Below, piece after piece: positions 8,636 through 17,771 of a DNA stretch of 64,000 nucleotides (position 1 is the stretch's first letter; each line of letters opens with the position of its first letter). Source of the DNA: Lachnospiraceae bacterium. Its GTDB lineage: Bacteria; Bacillota; Clostridia; Lachnospirales; Lachnospiraceae. A program made the position numbers and the translations under genes. Below the pieces are notes generated by a model. That model searched no databases, was not told where the DNA came from, and saw only the letters and a list, made by a program, of their open reading frames with translations. The stretch lies in the NCBI GenBank assembly GCA_015057405.1, contig SVEK01000005.1, positions 40,369 through 104,368 of the forward strand, written 5' to 3'.

Positions 8636-8926
8636 ATGGATAGAAAATATTTTTTAGGATACAATGGATGTCCTAAGGAAGATTTATATGTACAACGGAG
8701 AAATGATTGTTGGCATATTAATGCCGGCGTCAATTCAATAGGTCACACTCCGGGCTACGGAGTATGTTGTGATATTGCAGATGATTCATTAGAAGCACGT
8801 GATTTATCCAGTTTTCTTTTAAAAACAAAGCCTATACAAGAATTTATAATACAAAACAAGTTTGTTGGCACTGACCGATGTACCAATATATTCATTGACA
8901 TTTGGAATTATATTCAAAACCAGTGA
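8636..8926 (+). CDS. small cysteine-containing protein, unknown
   Basis: 96 residues beginning MDRKYFLGYNGCPKEDLYVQ, with Cys residues in NGCP, NDCW, YGVCCD and DRCTN. The family is not recognised. There is no signal peptide or membrane segment. Start chosen at the ATG following GAGAGGG. A broken second copy of its first 27 codons lies 1.8 kb upstream at 6829-6904, which shows that the sequence has been duplicated within the island. Confidence 0.7.
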   Translation: MDRKYFLGYNGCPKEDLYVQRRNDCWHINAGVNSIGHTPGYGVCCDIADDSLEARDLSSFLLKTKPIQEFIIQNKFVGTDRCTNIFIDIWNYIQNQ

Positions 8927-8939
8927 GTTCTGACATTCA

Positions 8940-9045
8940 AAGAATAAATCTACTGTGGCTACTGCGGTCGGGGTTTTGCGGCGCCAGTTACCGACCGGAG
9001 CGAAGCGGAGACCTTGAACTCAGGTTCAAGGCTCCGGCTGAGTGA
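8940..9045. other. GC-rich structured non-coding segment
   Basis: About 100 bp much richer in G and C than the surroundings, with two perfect stems: CGGTCGG (8965-8971) / CCGACCG (8991-8997), and CCTTGAAC (9012-9019) / GTTCAAGG (9024-9031). No reading frame. A structured RNA or a foreign repeat remnant at the island edge is possible. Confidence 0.5.
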
Positions 9046-9046
9046 C

Positions 9047-9087
9047 GAAAAAGAGCCATGGACATTGATATGTCCATGACTCTTTTT
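9047..9087. terminator. bidirectional terminator next to tRNA-Leu
   Basis: Stem AAAGAG-CCATGGAC / GTCCATG-ACTCTTT with A and T runs on opposite sides. It ends the tRNA-Leu transcript on the minus strand and can also end plus-strand transcription from the island. Confidence 0.85.
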
Positions 9088-9092
9088 CATCA

Positions 9093-9172
9093 TGCGGATA
9101 ACAGGACTTGAACCTGCACGGTCTCCCACTAGAACCTAAATCTAGCGCGTCTGCCAATTCCGCCATATCCGC
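9093..9172 (-). tRNA. tRNA-Leu (UAG anticodon)
   Basis: Read on the minus strand, the acceptor stem is GCGGATA / TATCCGC, the anticodon arm is CTAGA-TTTAGGT-TCTAG with anticodon TAG, and the T-arm is GCAGGTTCAAGTCCTGT. The length of 80 nt and the position of the variable arm fit leucine tRNA with a short type-II arm. CCA is not encoded. Its 3' end faces the accessory island, the usual attachment site for integrating elements. Confidence 0.95.
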
Positions 9173-9380
9173 AAGCAAATGAAATTATAACATAAAGACC
9201 TTTTCAAAACAAGTATCTGTTTTCTGTTATTTTTGCCTGCTTGTTTCCTTTTTTCTCTTGTCTTTGTAGTTAACACTACAGTGATATAAAATAAATAACA
9301 AACTGCCGGAAATAATCATTCCCGACAATCTGTTTTAACATAAAATATTTTTACTAATAGTATTACAAATGACAATTCCA

Positions 9381-10952
9381 TTATAATTTTTTTGCAACAA
9401 TAAGTATTTCCTTTGCATGTATATCAGTTGCATCTAATGACGTTTCAAAATGTCCCGCCGAAACATATTGTGCCTGCTCTATAACAAATCCACATTCTTC
9501 TATCAATGCACATATTTCATCTTTAGTATATCGCTTATCTCGAATAACATATTCAGCCGGCAACTTTGAATCATCAATAAATTGTTCTTTTCTATATACT
9601 AACGAAGTTGCAGTATCAATTAACAATAATTCCGGATTAAATATATCACCGGTTCTTTGCATTGTATTACTTGGTTTTAATTCTGCTAATGCTCTCGGAT
9701 TTTTTTTCAAATTAACTTTATGTTCTATAGACACCAATGACGATGTCAATTCCATATTCATAACTGATAATATCAGATAACCATTAACCTTCAAATGATT
9801 ATAAGCCGTCATTATTATTTTCTGATTATCCTTTTTTTCAGGAAAGGATCCAACAACATCATATAAACATAACACCCTGTCATATTCCGTTTTATCATTA
9901 TAGAATCTAATATCAGCACATTCAAACTCGCAATTATTAATTCCGCATTTTGCATTTTCACATTTTGCATTTTCAATATGCTGTTCCGAAAAATCTATTC
10001 CTTTTACATTAAATCCTATACTTGCCAATTCCAATGAATGTCTGCCTTGACCACATCCCAAATCAAGAATTTTGTTACCTTCACCATATTTTATAATATA
10101 ATCAACTTCAGCCCCCGTATTTTTTGCCCATCCGTGACTCTTCATATCCATTCTGGTATAGGCATCTCTCAATTTCATTTCAGAGAACTTTACCATTTCA
10201 TCAAAATGTTTTTCATAATTTGCATGATTAATATCCTGCGACTGAAATACAAATGCTAACCATTCATGACCATCACGCAATTCACCCAGTCTCTTAATAA
10301 TATCCTCATCTTTATATTCAGTATTTTGAACAAAAAATTTACTATCTACCTGCGATGATGAATTAGACACTTTTATATCTTCGCCGTTAACAAATGGTAT
10401 TTCCTGTATTAATGCTCTTATTTCAGGCATATGTTTCAAAATAACTTTTGGCTTACATTGACGAAATGTTGCACTTTCCAATGTTTTTACCGTACACGGA
10501 TTTGACGTTGCCAGTCCCCATGCATAATCATTTGAAAATCCCCATATTGAACGCAATAGCGTACTGGCAATTCCTCTCTGTCGAAACTCTTTCGATACTA
10601 CCAATTGAACAACCCATGACATTATTTTCTTTTCAGAATTGTTCTTTTCTTCGTCCCAAATTCCTTTTATCTGGTTTCTATAATATATTGCCTGACCAAT
10701 CAACTTATCGTCATATCTTGCTGTTGCAATATAATAGTGCGGTTCATAATAATACTTTTTATATAAATTGACCGACATCTGTATTTGCTTTCCGGGTTTT
10801 TTTGCTAAATTATTATATACACCATAATTATTTCCAAACAGTTCAGAACATTCTGCTATTTCATCGTCTGATAAATTCATAAAAGGCGTTACTTTATATT
10901 GTATTTTCCCTTCGTCTGAATCTACATTTTTCTTTTTACCGAAAAACCACAT
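9381..10952 (-). CDS. GNAT acetyltransferase - SAM methyltransferase fusion
   Basis: 523 residues with two enzymes in one chain. Residues about 20-170 form a GNAT fold: ARYDDKLIGQAIYY, WVVQLVVSKEFRQRGIASTLL (acetyl-CoA loop RQRGIA). Residues about 225-523 are a class I methyltransferase: ILDLGCGQGRHSLELASIGF is motif I, GIDFSEQHIENA motif II, RVLCLYDVVGSF motif IV. No signal peptide. A GGAGGTGA ribosome binding site precedes the ATG. The substrate is unknown; pairing of acetyl and methyl transfer suggests modification of a sugar, amine or antibiotic-like small molecule. It starts just upstream of tRNA-Leu on the same strand. Confidence 0.9.
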   Translation of the reverse strand: MWFFGKKKNVDSDEGKIQYKVTPFMNLSDDEIAECSELFGNNYGVYNNLAKKPGKQIQMSVNLYKKYYYEPHYYIATARYDDKLIGQAIYYRNQIKGIWDEEKNNSEKKIMSWVVQLVVSKEFRQRGIASTLLRSIWGFSNDYAWGLATSNPCTVKTLESATFRQCKPKVILKHMPEIRALIQEIPFVNGEDIKVSNSSSQVDSKFFVQNTEYKDEDIIKRLGELRDGHEWLAFVFQSQDINHANYEKHFDEMVKFSEMKLRDAYTRMDMKSHGWAKNTGAEVDYIIKYGEGNKILDLGCGQGRHSLELASIGFNVKGIDFSEQHIENAKCENAKCGINNCEFECADIRFYNDKTEYDRVLCLYDVVGSFPEKKDNQKIIMTAYNHLKVNGYLILSVMNMELTSSLVSIEHKVNLKKNPRALAELKPSNTMQRTGDIFNPELLLIDTATSLVYRKEQFIDDSKLPAEYVIRDKRYTKDEICALIEECGFVIEQAQYVSAGHFETSLDATDIHAKEILIVAKKL

Positions 10953-11041
10953 AGTCTGTCACCTCCAAAATCCGATTGGTATTGTTTATTATAAAGTATA
11001 TTCCAAAACTCTTCAATACAATCCCCACTAGGATTCTTTTT

Positions 11042-11824
11042 TTACTGAATCTTCCTCTGCCTGCCCTCATGGTCCATCGTGTAGTCAACCTCATACTGCC
11101 CCTCAAGCAAAAGCTGTGACAGCGGTACAAATTCGTACCCTTGCTCTTTTAGATTGGTTATCATTGTATCCAGCGCAGCCGGGGTGTACTTTGCGCCGTT
11201 GTGCATGAGGATAATCGAACCGGAGCCGAGGTGCTTATGGTTGCAGATTGTGTTGATGATTGAGTCTGTGCCGTAGTCTTTCCAATCGAGGGAGTCCACA
11301 TCCCACTGTACACAACGATATCCCATTGAAGCAGTTGCCTCAACAACTGTGTTGTTGTAATCTCCGTAAGGTGGTCTGAACAGGGTCATCTCTATTCCGG
11401 TCAGTTCCTTGACTTTGTCGTGTACAAGCTGCAATTCTTCCTTGCATTGTTCCATTGACAGTTGGCTCATTTGTTTGTGATTCTCGCTGTGATTGCCAAG
11501 GTCATGTCCGGCAGCTGCAATAGCTTTGACATCATCAGGGAAGCTTGAAACCCATCCGCCGGTCATGAAAAATGTAACTTTAACGTCGTGCTTTGCGAGG
11601 ATATCCAGAATATTCTGAGTATCTTCGTTTCCCCACGCCGCATCAAAACTGAGGGAAATCTTTTTATCATCCCGATCAACACAGTAAATAGGGAGTTTCT
11701 TGCCCGAGGTTGATGAAGTTATTATATAATCTTCACCCAGAGTCCTTAACACAACACCAGTCAGTATCATAATACACATAACTGCAATTCCGATTTTACA
11801 AAATAATTTCATAATTAACCACAC
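11042..11824 (-). CDS. polysaccharide deacetylase (NodB domain), membrane-anchored
   Basis: 260 residues. An N-terminal helix (MKLFCKIGIAVMCIMILTGV) is a signal or anchor; the catalytic domain follows. NodB motifs are present: LSFDAAWGN (catalytic Asp), GNHSENH (metal His pair), RPPYGDYN and the late LMHNG. The closest recalled relatives are PdaA/PdaB-type deacetylases that remove acetyl groups from N-acetylmuramic acid or GlcNAc in the cell wall, sometimes linked to sporulation. Its 5' neighbour is a membrane acyltransferase. GC content in the coding part is visibly higher than in the flanking genes, a possible sign of transfer. The start may be the second Met four codons in. Confidence 0.88.
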   Translation of the reverse strand: MWLIMKLFCKIGIAVMCIMILTGVVLRTLGEDYIITSSTSGKKLPIYCVDRDDKKISLSFDAAWGNEDTQNILDILAKHDVKVTFFMTGGWVSSFPDDVKAIAAAGHDLGNHSENHKQMSQLSMEQCKEELQLVHDKVKELTGIEMTLFRPPYGDYNNTVVEATASMGYRCVQWDVDSLDWKDYGTDSIINTICNHKHLGSGSIILMHNGAKYTPAALDTMITNLKEQGYEFVPLSQLLLEGQYEVDYTMDHEGRQRKIQ

Positions 11825-11931
11825 ATAGAAGAAATTATTAGATTATATGTCGTGCAAGGTTGTATATATTAATATTATTTTGGCTAATGTATTTAGGTTA
11901 GTATGTTTAGGCTAATATATTTCGGTTAATC

Positions 11932-13056
11932 TTACTCCTTATCATCCTTTACGAAAATAGGTTTAACAAACTGCCACACTAAACTATACATGAAATTAAG
12001 CCCCCATGACGCTAAAGTTGACAGTGCAAGAAGGAAAACAAAAATTAATATAGGATTTTTTGGTGCATATATCAAATTCTGGCAATAGTAATAGCAGAAA
12101 AATGAGTGAATCAACCATATCCCTGTCGCCTGACCACCAATAAATGCTAATCCTTTTTTAACATATTTTAAGCCATCAATTATGAGGGCTACACCTATAC
12201 AGAATGTGGACGCATATATAAAGTCAAGTCGGTCCCATCCCCAGTTGGTACGCATTGCCCAATTTTGTCTAAGCATAAATGTAACGGCAATAATGATTAT
12301 TCCAATAAATTTTGCAACATAACCATATGATATTTTGTTTCTAATAAGTCCGATAATATCATATTTCGCAAGATAGGAACCTGCCATGAACATAGGAAGC
12401 ATCCCCAAAACAACAATTAACTTTTGATAATAATACGTACCTCTTAATGATTCTGCATACTGACTCTTTTCAACGATTGATGGGATAACTGTATATACCA
12501 TTGTATTAAAGAGAAGTAACCATATAGCATCTGACCACGGTCCTGAATGCTTACGCTCAAACCATCTTATCAATAATGGGAAAAAACACAAAATCATAAG
12601 CCATATAGTTAAAAACCATGCCTCATTATTAAAAGTTGTATCAATGGCAAGAAAATTCTTAATCCAGTCTATAGGTTCTCCGGTAATCTTTTCAACTCCG
12701 AGAATGAGACCTATAGGTAAAAATAACACCAATATCTGCCAGTATTTGATATAAGCATTTTTAATGCGCTTGATAATAAGATTAGACATCAAAGTTTCAT
12801 TTTCAGGTTTACTATTATTATAACTGCAATACATTCCATACCCGCTAAGCATCATAAAAAGTGCAACACACAACTTACCAAAGTTACCCATAAGTCCTTC
12901 TAAAGTCTGTCCGCTTTCGAATATGTACAGATTAGAAAACATTGCGCCGTCAGTTAATTTATCCGGAAATGCAAACAAATGATGTACAAGCATCAGCATT
13001 ACCGCTATTGCTTTAACACTAAGTGTATCTTCCTTTGCAAACTTATAATTTCCCAT
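11932..13056 (-). CDS. acyltransferase family 3 membrane protein
   Basis: 374 residues with about ten hydrophobic helices. The N-terminal KAIAVMLMLVHHLFAFP contains the HH pair typical of acyltransferase-3 (OafA/YrhL-like) enzymes, which move acetyl or succinyl groups to surface sugars across the membrane. Also visible are LFMMLSGYGMY and the late IWLIHSFFCYY. Ribosome binding site CAGGAGG. It lies 20 bp after the translation GTPase gene on the same strand, so may be co-transcribed with it, though no functional link is obvious. Confidence 0.88.
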   Translation of the reverse strand: MGNYKFAKEDTLSVKAIAVMLMLVHHLFAFPDKLTDGAMFSNLYIFESGQTLEGLMGNFGKLCVALFMMLSGYGMYCSYNNSKPENETLMSNLIIKRIKNAYIKYWQILVLFLPIGLILGVEKITGEPIDWIKNFLAIDTTFNNEAWFLTIWLMILCFFPLLIRWFERKHSGPWSDAIWLLLFNTMVYTVIPSIVEKSQYAESLRGTYYYQKLIVVLGMLPMFMAGSYLAKYDIIGLIRNKISYGYVAKFIGIIIIAVTFMLRQNWAMRTNWGWDRLDFIYASTFCIGVALIIDGLKYVKKGLAFIGGQATGIWLIHSFFCYYYCQNLIYAPKNPILIFVFLLALSTLASWGLNFMYSLVWQFVKPIFVKDDKE

Positions 13057-13077
13057 AATTATATGTCCTCCTGTTTA

Positions 13078-15711
13078 TTATAAAGTATTAGTAATGTGTT
13101 CTCTTATCTGCTTTTCTACCATCTTAACATCTTCCAAAAGATTCATAGCAGACATTCTTATGGCTCCCTGACCAAAAATAATTATCTGTTCCAATGCGTC
13201 GCTGGTTGCAACGGTAACGTTATGTTCTTTGCCAATCTTGTGAACAGTTTTTTCTATATACTGATCTGCAGTTTCGGCTTCTTTTGTATATACAACATGT
13301 ATATTATTATAACGCATTATCGAACCTTGTCCACCTTTTACTCTATAGGCGTCAAAAACGACAATAAGAGTCATTTTTTTATATCCCTGATAATTACACA
13401 GTATATCTAAAAGCCGAACTCTGGCAGCGTCTATATCATGTTCTGAAAGTTCTCTTAATTCAGTCCAGGCAAATATTATGTTATAGCCATCTACTAAAAG
13501 ATACTCATCCTTTTTTGCCGGCAATTTCTTATCTTTATGGTACTTCGGGTCACCACCGGATGGTCCTTTTTTCTCCTCTTCACCGTAGTATATATCTCTT
13601 TGTACATGTCCGGAAGATTTATGGGTTATCGGGCCGTAGGTTTTAACAAAAATGTCCTCCAATGTCTTATCAGCAAAACCGTGAACGGACATTGCCTGCA
13701 CGGTTTCCGGTTCCTGATAATATGATACTCCGCCACGTTTTACTCCTGTTCCCAAATACTCGCTTTGATATTCTTCCCCTTCATTTTCAGTATTATCTGA
13801 TATTTCAAGGTGCATATATTCCTCAACCTGTTCCCATCCCACATAATATCCGGCACCGTGAGAACAAAATACTGAACCCGGAGGATTTGACAAATCACAT
13901 ACCGGATCATAACCGGACTTCCTGATAACTTCCTCCTGATTGTGACACGGTTCATATCCTCCCGGACTACAGGTTAATCTTCCGTTTCCTTTTGTATATG
14001 CTGCTACTACCGAAGAATATCCTCTCATGCAGGCTACAGGGGCTCTTCCACTTATTATAGCCTTATCACCTTTCATATTGCCAAGTTCACAAGTTCCATG
14101 CATATTCTGAATATCTGTCATCGCTCTTCCTATACAATCTGACGGAACTAAAAGTTCATACTCATATACCGGCTCAAGTATTAATGATTCGGCCTTCATA
14201 AGACCGTGTCTGACAGCTCTGTAAGTTGCCTGTCTGAAATCTCCGCCTTCAGTATGCTTTAAATGGGCTTTACCCCCTACAAGAGTTATCTTAACATCCG
14301 TAAGCTGACCTCCTACAAGAACACCACGATGACTTTTTTCTTCAAGGTGCGTCAATATTAATCTCTGCCAATTTGTAGCAAGTTTATCCTGGTTGGATAT
14401 ATTATCATATTGAACACCGCTCCCCACTTCTCCCGGAGACAATAAAAGTACTACCTCCGCGTAATGTCTTAATGGTTCATAATGACCTACTCCGTATACA
14501 GAATCAGTTATGGTTTCTTTATATACTATACTTCCCTGTCCAAAAGAAACTTCCATATCATACTTTTCTCTGATAATTCTTTTTAATATTTCAATCTGTA
14601 TGTCTCCCATCACCTTAACACATATCTCGTCAAGTTCCTCATCCCATACTATGTTAAGTTCAGGTTCCTCTTCGTTTAGTTTCCCAAGAGACTTGTATGC
14701 CTCATGAACATTAACCCCCTTAGGAAATATAAGCTTGTACTCAAGTACCGGCTCAAGTACCGGCATAAATGTACCTGTTTCGGCTCCAAGAGTACCTCCC
14801 GTGACGGTATTCATAAGTCCCGTAACAACACATACTGCACCTGCTTTTACACAGTTAACAGCATCATATCCATCACCATTATATATTCTTATCTGATTAA
14901 CTTTTTCTTCACCAATTATCTGTTTTGGAACAATCTCTCCACCGGTTACTTTTATATGTGTAAGTCGCTCACCTTTTGCATCCCGTGTTATCTTATACAC
15001 TCTGGCACCAAAAGCATCACCGTACTCTTTTTTTATCATATATCTGCTAAGATTATTCATAAAAAATTCTACCCCATCTAAAGTAAGGGCAGACCCAAAG
15101 AAACACGGAAACACTTTTCGTTCACTAATAAGCCTTGCTATATCAGACTCATCCACCATTCCATTTTCAAAATAACTATCAAGAACTCTCTCATCTCTTA
15201 CCGCAATATCTTCGTAAAATGATTCATCTGTATTTTCAGAAAAATGTATACACCCGTCATCAAGTTCTGACTTAATTGAATCCATAAGTGATACAACATC
15301 CGTTCCGTCCATATCCATTTTATTGACAAAAATGAATACCGGAATATTATACATTTTCAAAAGTTTCCAAAGAGTATATACATGACTTTGAATACCTTCA
15401 CTTCCGCTAATTATGATTATTCCGTAATCAAGAATCTGCAACGTTCTTTCCATTTCTGCCGAAAAGTCAACATGACCCGGAGTATCAATAAGAGTTACAT
15501 CAAGACCGGCAATATTAATCCCTGCCTGTTTTGAAAATATAGTTATTCCCCTTTCCCTCTCGATGGCATCTGTATCAAGATAAGCATCCTTATGATCCAC
15601 TCTTCCAAGGGTACGTATCCTACCGCTTAGATACAACAAACTTTCTGCAAGAGTAGTTTTTCCCGCATCAACGTGGGCAAGAAGCCCTACACATATATTA
15701 TTACTTTGCAT
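13078..15711 (-). CDS. TetM/EF-G-like ribosomal GTPase fused to a YacP/Rae1-type NYN nuclease domain
   Basis: 877 residues. Residues 1-650 form an EF-G-like translational GTPase closest to the ribosomal protection group: G1 AHVDAGKTT, switch I RERGITIFS, G3 DTPGHVDF, G4 NKMD, then domains II-V. The C-terminus (about 705-877) is an NYN/YacP domain: LLVDGYNIIFAW, LTIVVFDAY-like (LIVVFDAYRVKGG), YTKEAETADQYIE and TSDALEQIIIFG carry the acidic residues expected for a metal-dependent RNase. In Bacillus, free-standing YacP (Rae1) cleaves mRNA in the ribosomal A site. The fusion therefore suggests a factor that binds a stalled ribosome and cuts its mRNA. Whether it protects against tetracycline cannot be judged. 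AGGAGG precedes the ATG. Confidence 0.9.
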   Translation of the reverse strand: MQSNNICVGLLAHVDAGKTTLAESLLYLSGRIRTLGRVDHKDAYLDTDAIERERGITIFSKQAGINIAGLDVTLIDTPGHVDFSAEMERTLQILDYGIIIISGSEGIQSHVYTLWKLLKMYNIPVFIFVNKMDMDGTDVVSLMDSIKSELDDGCIHFSENTDESFYEDIAVRDERVLDSYFENGMVDESDIARLISERKVFPCFFGSALTLDGVEFFMNNLSRYMIKKEYGDAFGARVYKITRDAKGERLTHIKVTGGEIVPKQIIGEEKVNQIRIYNGDGYDAVNCVKAGAVCVVTGLMNTVTGGTLGAETGTFMPVLEPVLEYKLIFPKGVNVHEAYKSLGKLNEEEPELNIVWDEELDEICVKVMGDIQIEILKRIIREKYDMEVSFGQGSIVYKETITDSVYGVGHYEPLRHYAEVVLLLSPGEVGSGVQYDNISNQDKLATNWQRLILTHLEEKSHRGVLVGGQLTDVKITLVGGKAHLKHTEGGDFRQATYRAVRHGLMKAESLILEPVYEYELLVPSDCIGRAMTDIQNMHGTCELGNMKGDKAIISGRAPVACMRGYSSVVAAYTKGNGRLTCSPGGYEPCHNQEEVIRKSGYDPVCDLSNPPGSVFCSHGAGYYVGWEQVEEYMHLEISDNTENEGEEYQSEYLGTGVKRGGVSYYQEPETVQAMSVHGFADKTLEDIFVKTYGPITHKSSGHVQRDIYYGEEEKKGPSGGDPKYHKDKKLPAKKDEYLLVDGYNIIFAWTELRELSEHDIDAARVRLLDILCNYQGYKKMTLIVVFDAYRVKGGQGSIMRYNNIHVVYTKEAETADQYIEKTVHKIGKEHNVTVATSDALEQIIIFGQGAIRMSAMNLLEDVKMVEKQIREHITNTL

Positions 15712-15784
15712 ACGTTATTAATATCCTCCTATAGCTTATATACACACCAATCCATCGATAAGAATACAACTCATCATCAAATCA

Positions 15785-16261
15785 TTAATCCGAAATATTT
15801 TCCCAGGATACCAGCTTATCTCCTTCATACCGAAGTTTAAGACGTATATTATCTTCATTTGCAAGTAATGGTTTGAGAAAATGTATGTCACCTTCCCACA
15901 TATTAAGCTCCATCAACTTATTTTCAGCAATCCACTGAAGTTCTCCTTCGTCACAATAATCAATCAGTTCACCTGTAAATGCATCTGCACTATACAGATA
16001 CATAATTTCATCTTCCCATATATCAGAGTAATAATAAACGATACCCCTTAAATTATAGTTTTTAATTTCAAGTCCGGTTTCTTCCTTAACTTCCCTTAAT
16101 ATACAGGAATCCGGGGTTTCATCATTTTCTATTTTACCGCCTACACCCATCCATTTACCGACACTTCCGTCATTTTTCTTAGCGGTCCGCCTTAACATAA
16201 GATATTCTTTTTCACCGGAACCCTGAATCCTGCTTATATAACACAATGTAGTTTTTCTCAT
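15785..16261 (-). CDS. NUDIX hydrolase (8-oxo-dGTP diphosphatase-like)
   Basis: 158 residues from the ATG at 16261; AGAGGAG lies upstream in the end of dtd. The NUDIX box is clear: GGKIENDETPDSCILREVKEETG (residues about 40-62), matching GX5EX7REUXEEXGU. The N-terminal TTLCYISR and LMLRRT are typical of the MutT/8-oxo-dGTP diphosphatase branch, which cleans the nucleotide pool of oxidised bases. It follows dtd with only about 5 bp between, so the two quality-control enzymes are one operon. Confidence 0.92.
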   Translation of the reverse strand: MRKTTLCYISRIQGSGEKEYLMLRRTAKKNDGSVGKWMGVGGKIENDETPDSCILREVKEETGLEIKNYNLRGIVYYYSDIWEDEIMYLYSADAFTGELIDYCDEGELQWIAENKLMELNMWEGDIHFLKPLLANEDNIRLKLRYEGDKLVSWENISD

Positions 16262-16265
16262 ATTT

Positions 16266-16715
16266 TTAACAAATCTCCTCTGAGTCAAGCACTATAGTAA
16301 AAGGTCCGTCATTAATAAGAGAAACTTTCATATCTGCTCCAAATTCTCCATGCTCAACAACAGGAACATATTTTCTGCATTGTTCTAATACATACTCATA
16401 CATTTTATTGGCCATATCAGGACCTCCGGCCTTTATAAATGAAGGTCTGTTCCCCTTTTTACAATCAGCATATAAAGTAAACTGAGACACGATAAGCAAT
16501 TCTCCCCCAACTGCTTCAAGGTTCAGATTGGTCTTTCCTTCTTCATCATCAAATATACGAAGTGAAACAAGCTTCTTAACAAGTTTATCCGCAATTGCGG
16601 TTGTGTCAGTTTCTGCCACACCAAGAAGAACTAAAAAACCTTTTCCAATCTTTCCCGTACATTCACCATCTATAGTAACACTTGCTTCATTTACTCTCTG
16701 AACAACTAATCTCAT
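16266..16715 (-). CDS. dtd: D-aminoacyl-tRNA deacylase
   Basis: 149 residues, the usual length of Dtd. It removes D-amino acids and misattached glycine from tRNA. The N-terminus [18 protein letters not shown], the catalytic [17 protein letters not shown] and the C-terminal [11 protein letters not shown] (Gly-Pro motif pairing across the dimer) are all present. It is the first gene of a short operon with the NUDIX hydrolase. A GAAGGGGC site precedes the ATG. Confidence 0.97.
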   Translation of the reverse strand: MRLVVQRVNEASVTIDGECTGKIGKGFLVLLGVAETDTTAIADKLVKKLVSLRIFDDEEGKTNLNLEAVGGELLIVSQFTLYADCKKGNRPSFIKAGGPDMANKMYEYVLEQCRKYVPVVEHGEFGADMKVSLINDGPFTIVLDSEEIC

Positions 16716-16910
16716 AATTCATGCCCCTTCACTATATTAAATCATAATTTTTGATTATTTCATCAACCTGTTTATTATACCACTACGCCATTAAACCTTC
16801 AATAATATGTAATCAATCTCAGAAGCTGCAACATTCAGATTCTATACGTCCCGGAAAAAGAGGCTTAACGCAATCCCTTTTCCCCCAAAAAATAATAAAA
16901 CCAATTTTAA

Positions 16911-16951
16911 AAGCTGCCCTACGATTGCTAATAACAATCATAGAGCAGCTT
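16911..16951 (-). terminator. terminator of acyltransferase/amidase operon
   Basis: Long stem AAGCTGC-CTACGATTG / CAATCATAG-GCAGCTT followed on the minus strand by TTTTAAAATT. It ends the transcript from the WYL/amidase/acyltransferase genes. Confidence 0.85.
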
Positions 16952-16964
16952 ATGAAACAATATT

Positions 16965-17771
16965 TTATTTATCATTTTCAACCATCTTAATGCTGTTAAG
17001 CTTCTCTTCGATTCTGCTTTTTACCATTTCACTCAACGAAGACCGATTCATCCCCTCATACTCACTATACCGTATTGGTTTTAGAAAATGTACCTGTGTC
17101 TTTACTTTTCTTAAAGAATTACTGTTCATGGCTTTATAAGAATCATATATTACTGTAGGAACAACAGTAGTTTTACTTCTGATACTACAGCTAAAGCATC
17201 CCGTTTTAAACTCCTGAAGACTGTTATGTGTTTTATCAGTATATCCGCCCTCAGGAAAAATAAGAAAATTCTTCCCTTTAGAAACAAGATCAGATACCTT
17301 AAAAATTGCTTCCGCCATTTTCTTAATATTGGTCAGATTAATTGCAACTCCGTCTATTAGACCACACACCTGTCTGCCCAATATTTTTTTTGCTTGTCGT
17401 TCTTCCCACAACACACCACATGGTTCATCAAGTTCAACCAAAATACCTATAGCGTCATATTTTCCCTGATGATTAGCGTAAAATATACAGGTTTCATTTT
17501 CAGGAATATTATTTCGTCCATGCACTTCTGTAGTTGTTCTGCTATTCTTTTTTACACAGTTCATAATGTCCTGTGCATATCTAAATCTTTCCATAACACC
17601 ATATTTTTCTTTATTCGCTATCATTTGATTAGCTTTCGGCAACATCCTAAGCATCTTAAAAGTACTACGCAAAACCACATACTTAAATCTTAAATTAAAC
17701 ACAATTTTATCCTGCCTTCCTCTTATCTTACATATATACGGAATTCTATTCAAAATATCTGTCAACGCCAT
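16965..17771 (-). CDS. 1-acylglycerol-3-phosphate O-acyltransferase-like (PlsC family)
   Basis: 268 residues. The PlsC catalytic motif appears as [11 protein letters not shown] (NHX4D) and the second motif as FPEGGYT, where most members have FPEGTR. Members of this family add the second acyl chain to lysophosphatidic acid at the membrane. The ATG at 17771 is preferred because AGGA lies 7 nt upstream; a TTG two codons earlier is possible. It overlaps the 3' end of the amidase gene by 26 nt in another frame, so the two are translationally coupled and link lipid and wall synthesis. Confidence 0.88.
   Translation of the reverse strand: MALTDILNRIPYICKIRGRQDKIVFNLRFKYVVLRSTFKMLRMLPKANQMIANKEKYGVMERFRYAQDIMNCVKKNSRTTTEVHGRNNIPENETCIFYANHQGKYDAIGILVELDEPCGVLWEERQAKKILGRQVCGLIDGVAINLTNIKKMAEAIFKVSDLVSKGKNFLIFPEGGYTDKTHNSLQEFKTGCFSCSIRSKTTVVPTVIYDSYKAMNSNSLRKVKTQVHFLKPIRYSEYEGMNRSSLSEMVKSRIEEKLNSIKMVENDK

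Noticed and set aside
13078..15711. Plain tetracycline resistance gene
   Set aside because: The C-terminal NYN/YacP domain and a chromosomal setting without mobile-element marks do not fit a typical tetM; resistance is not claimed.
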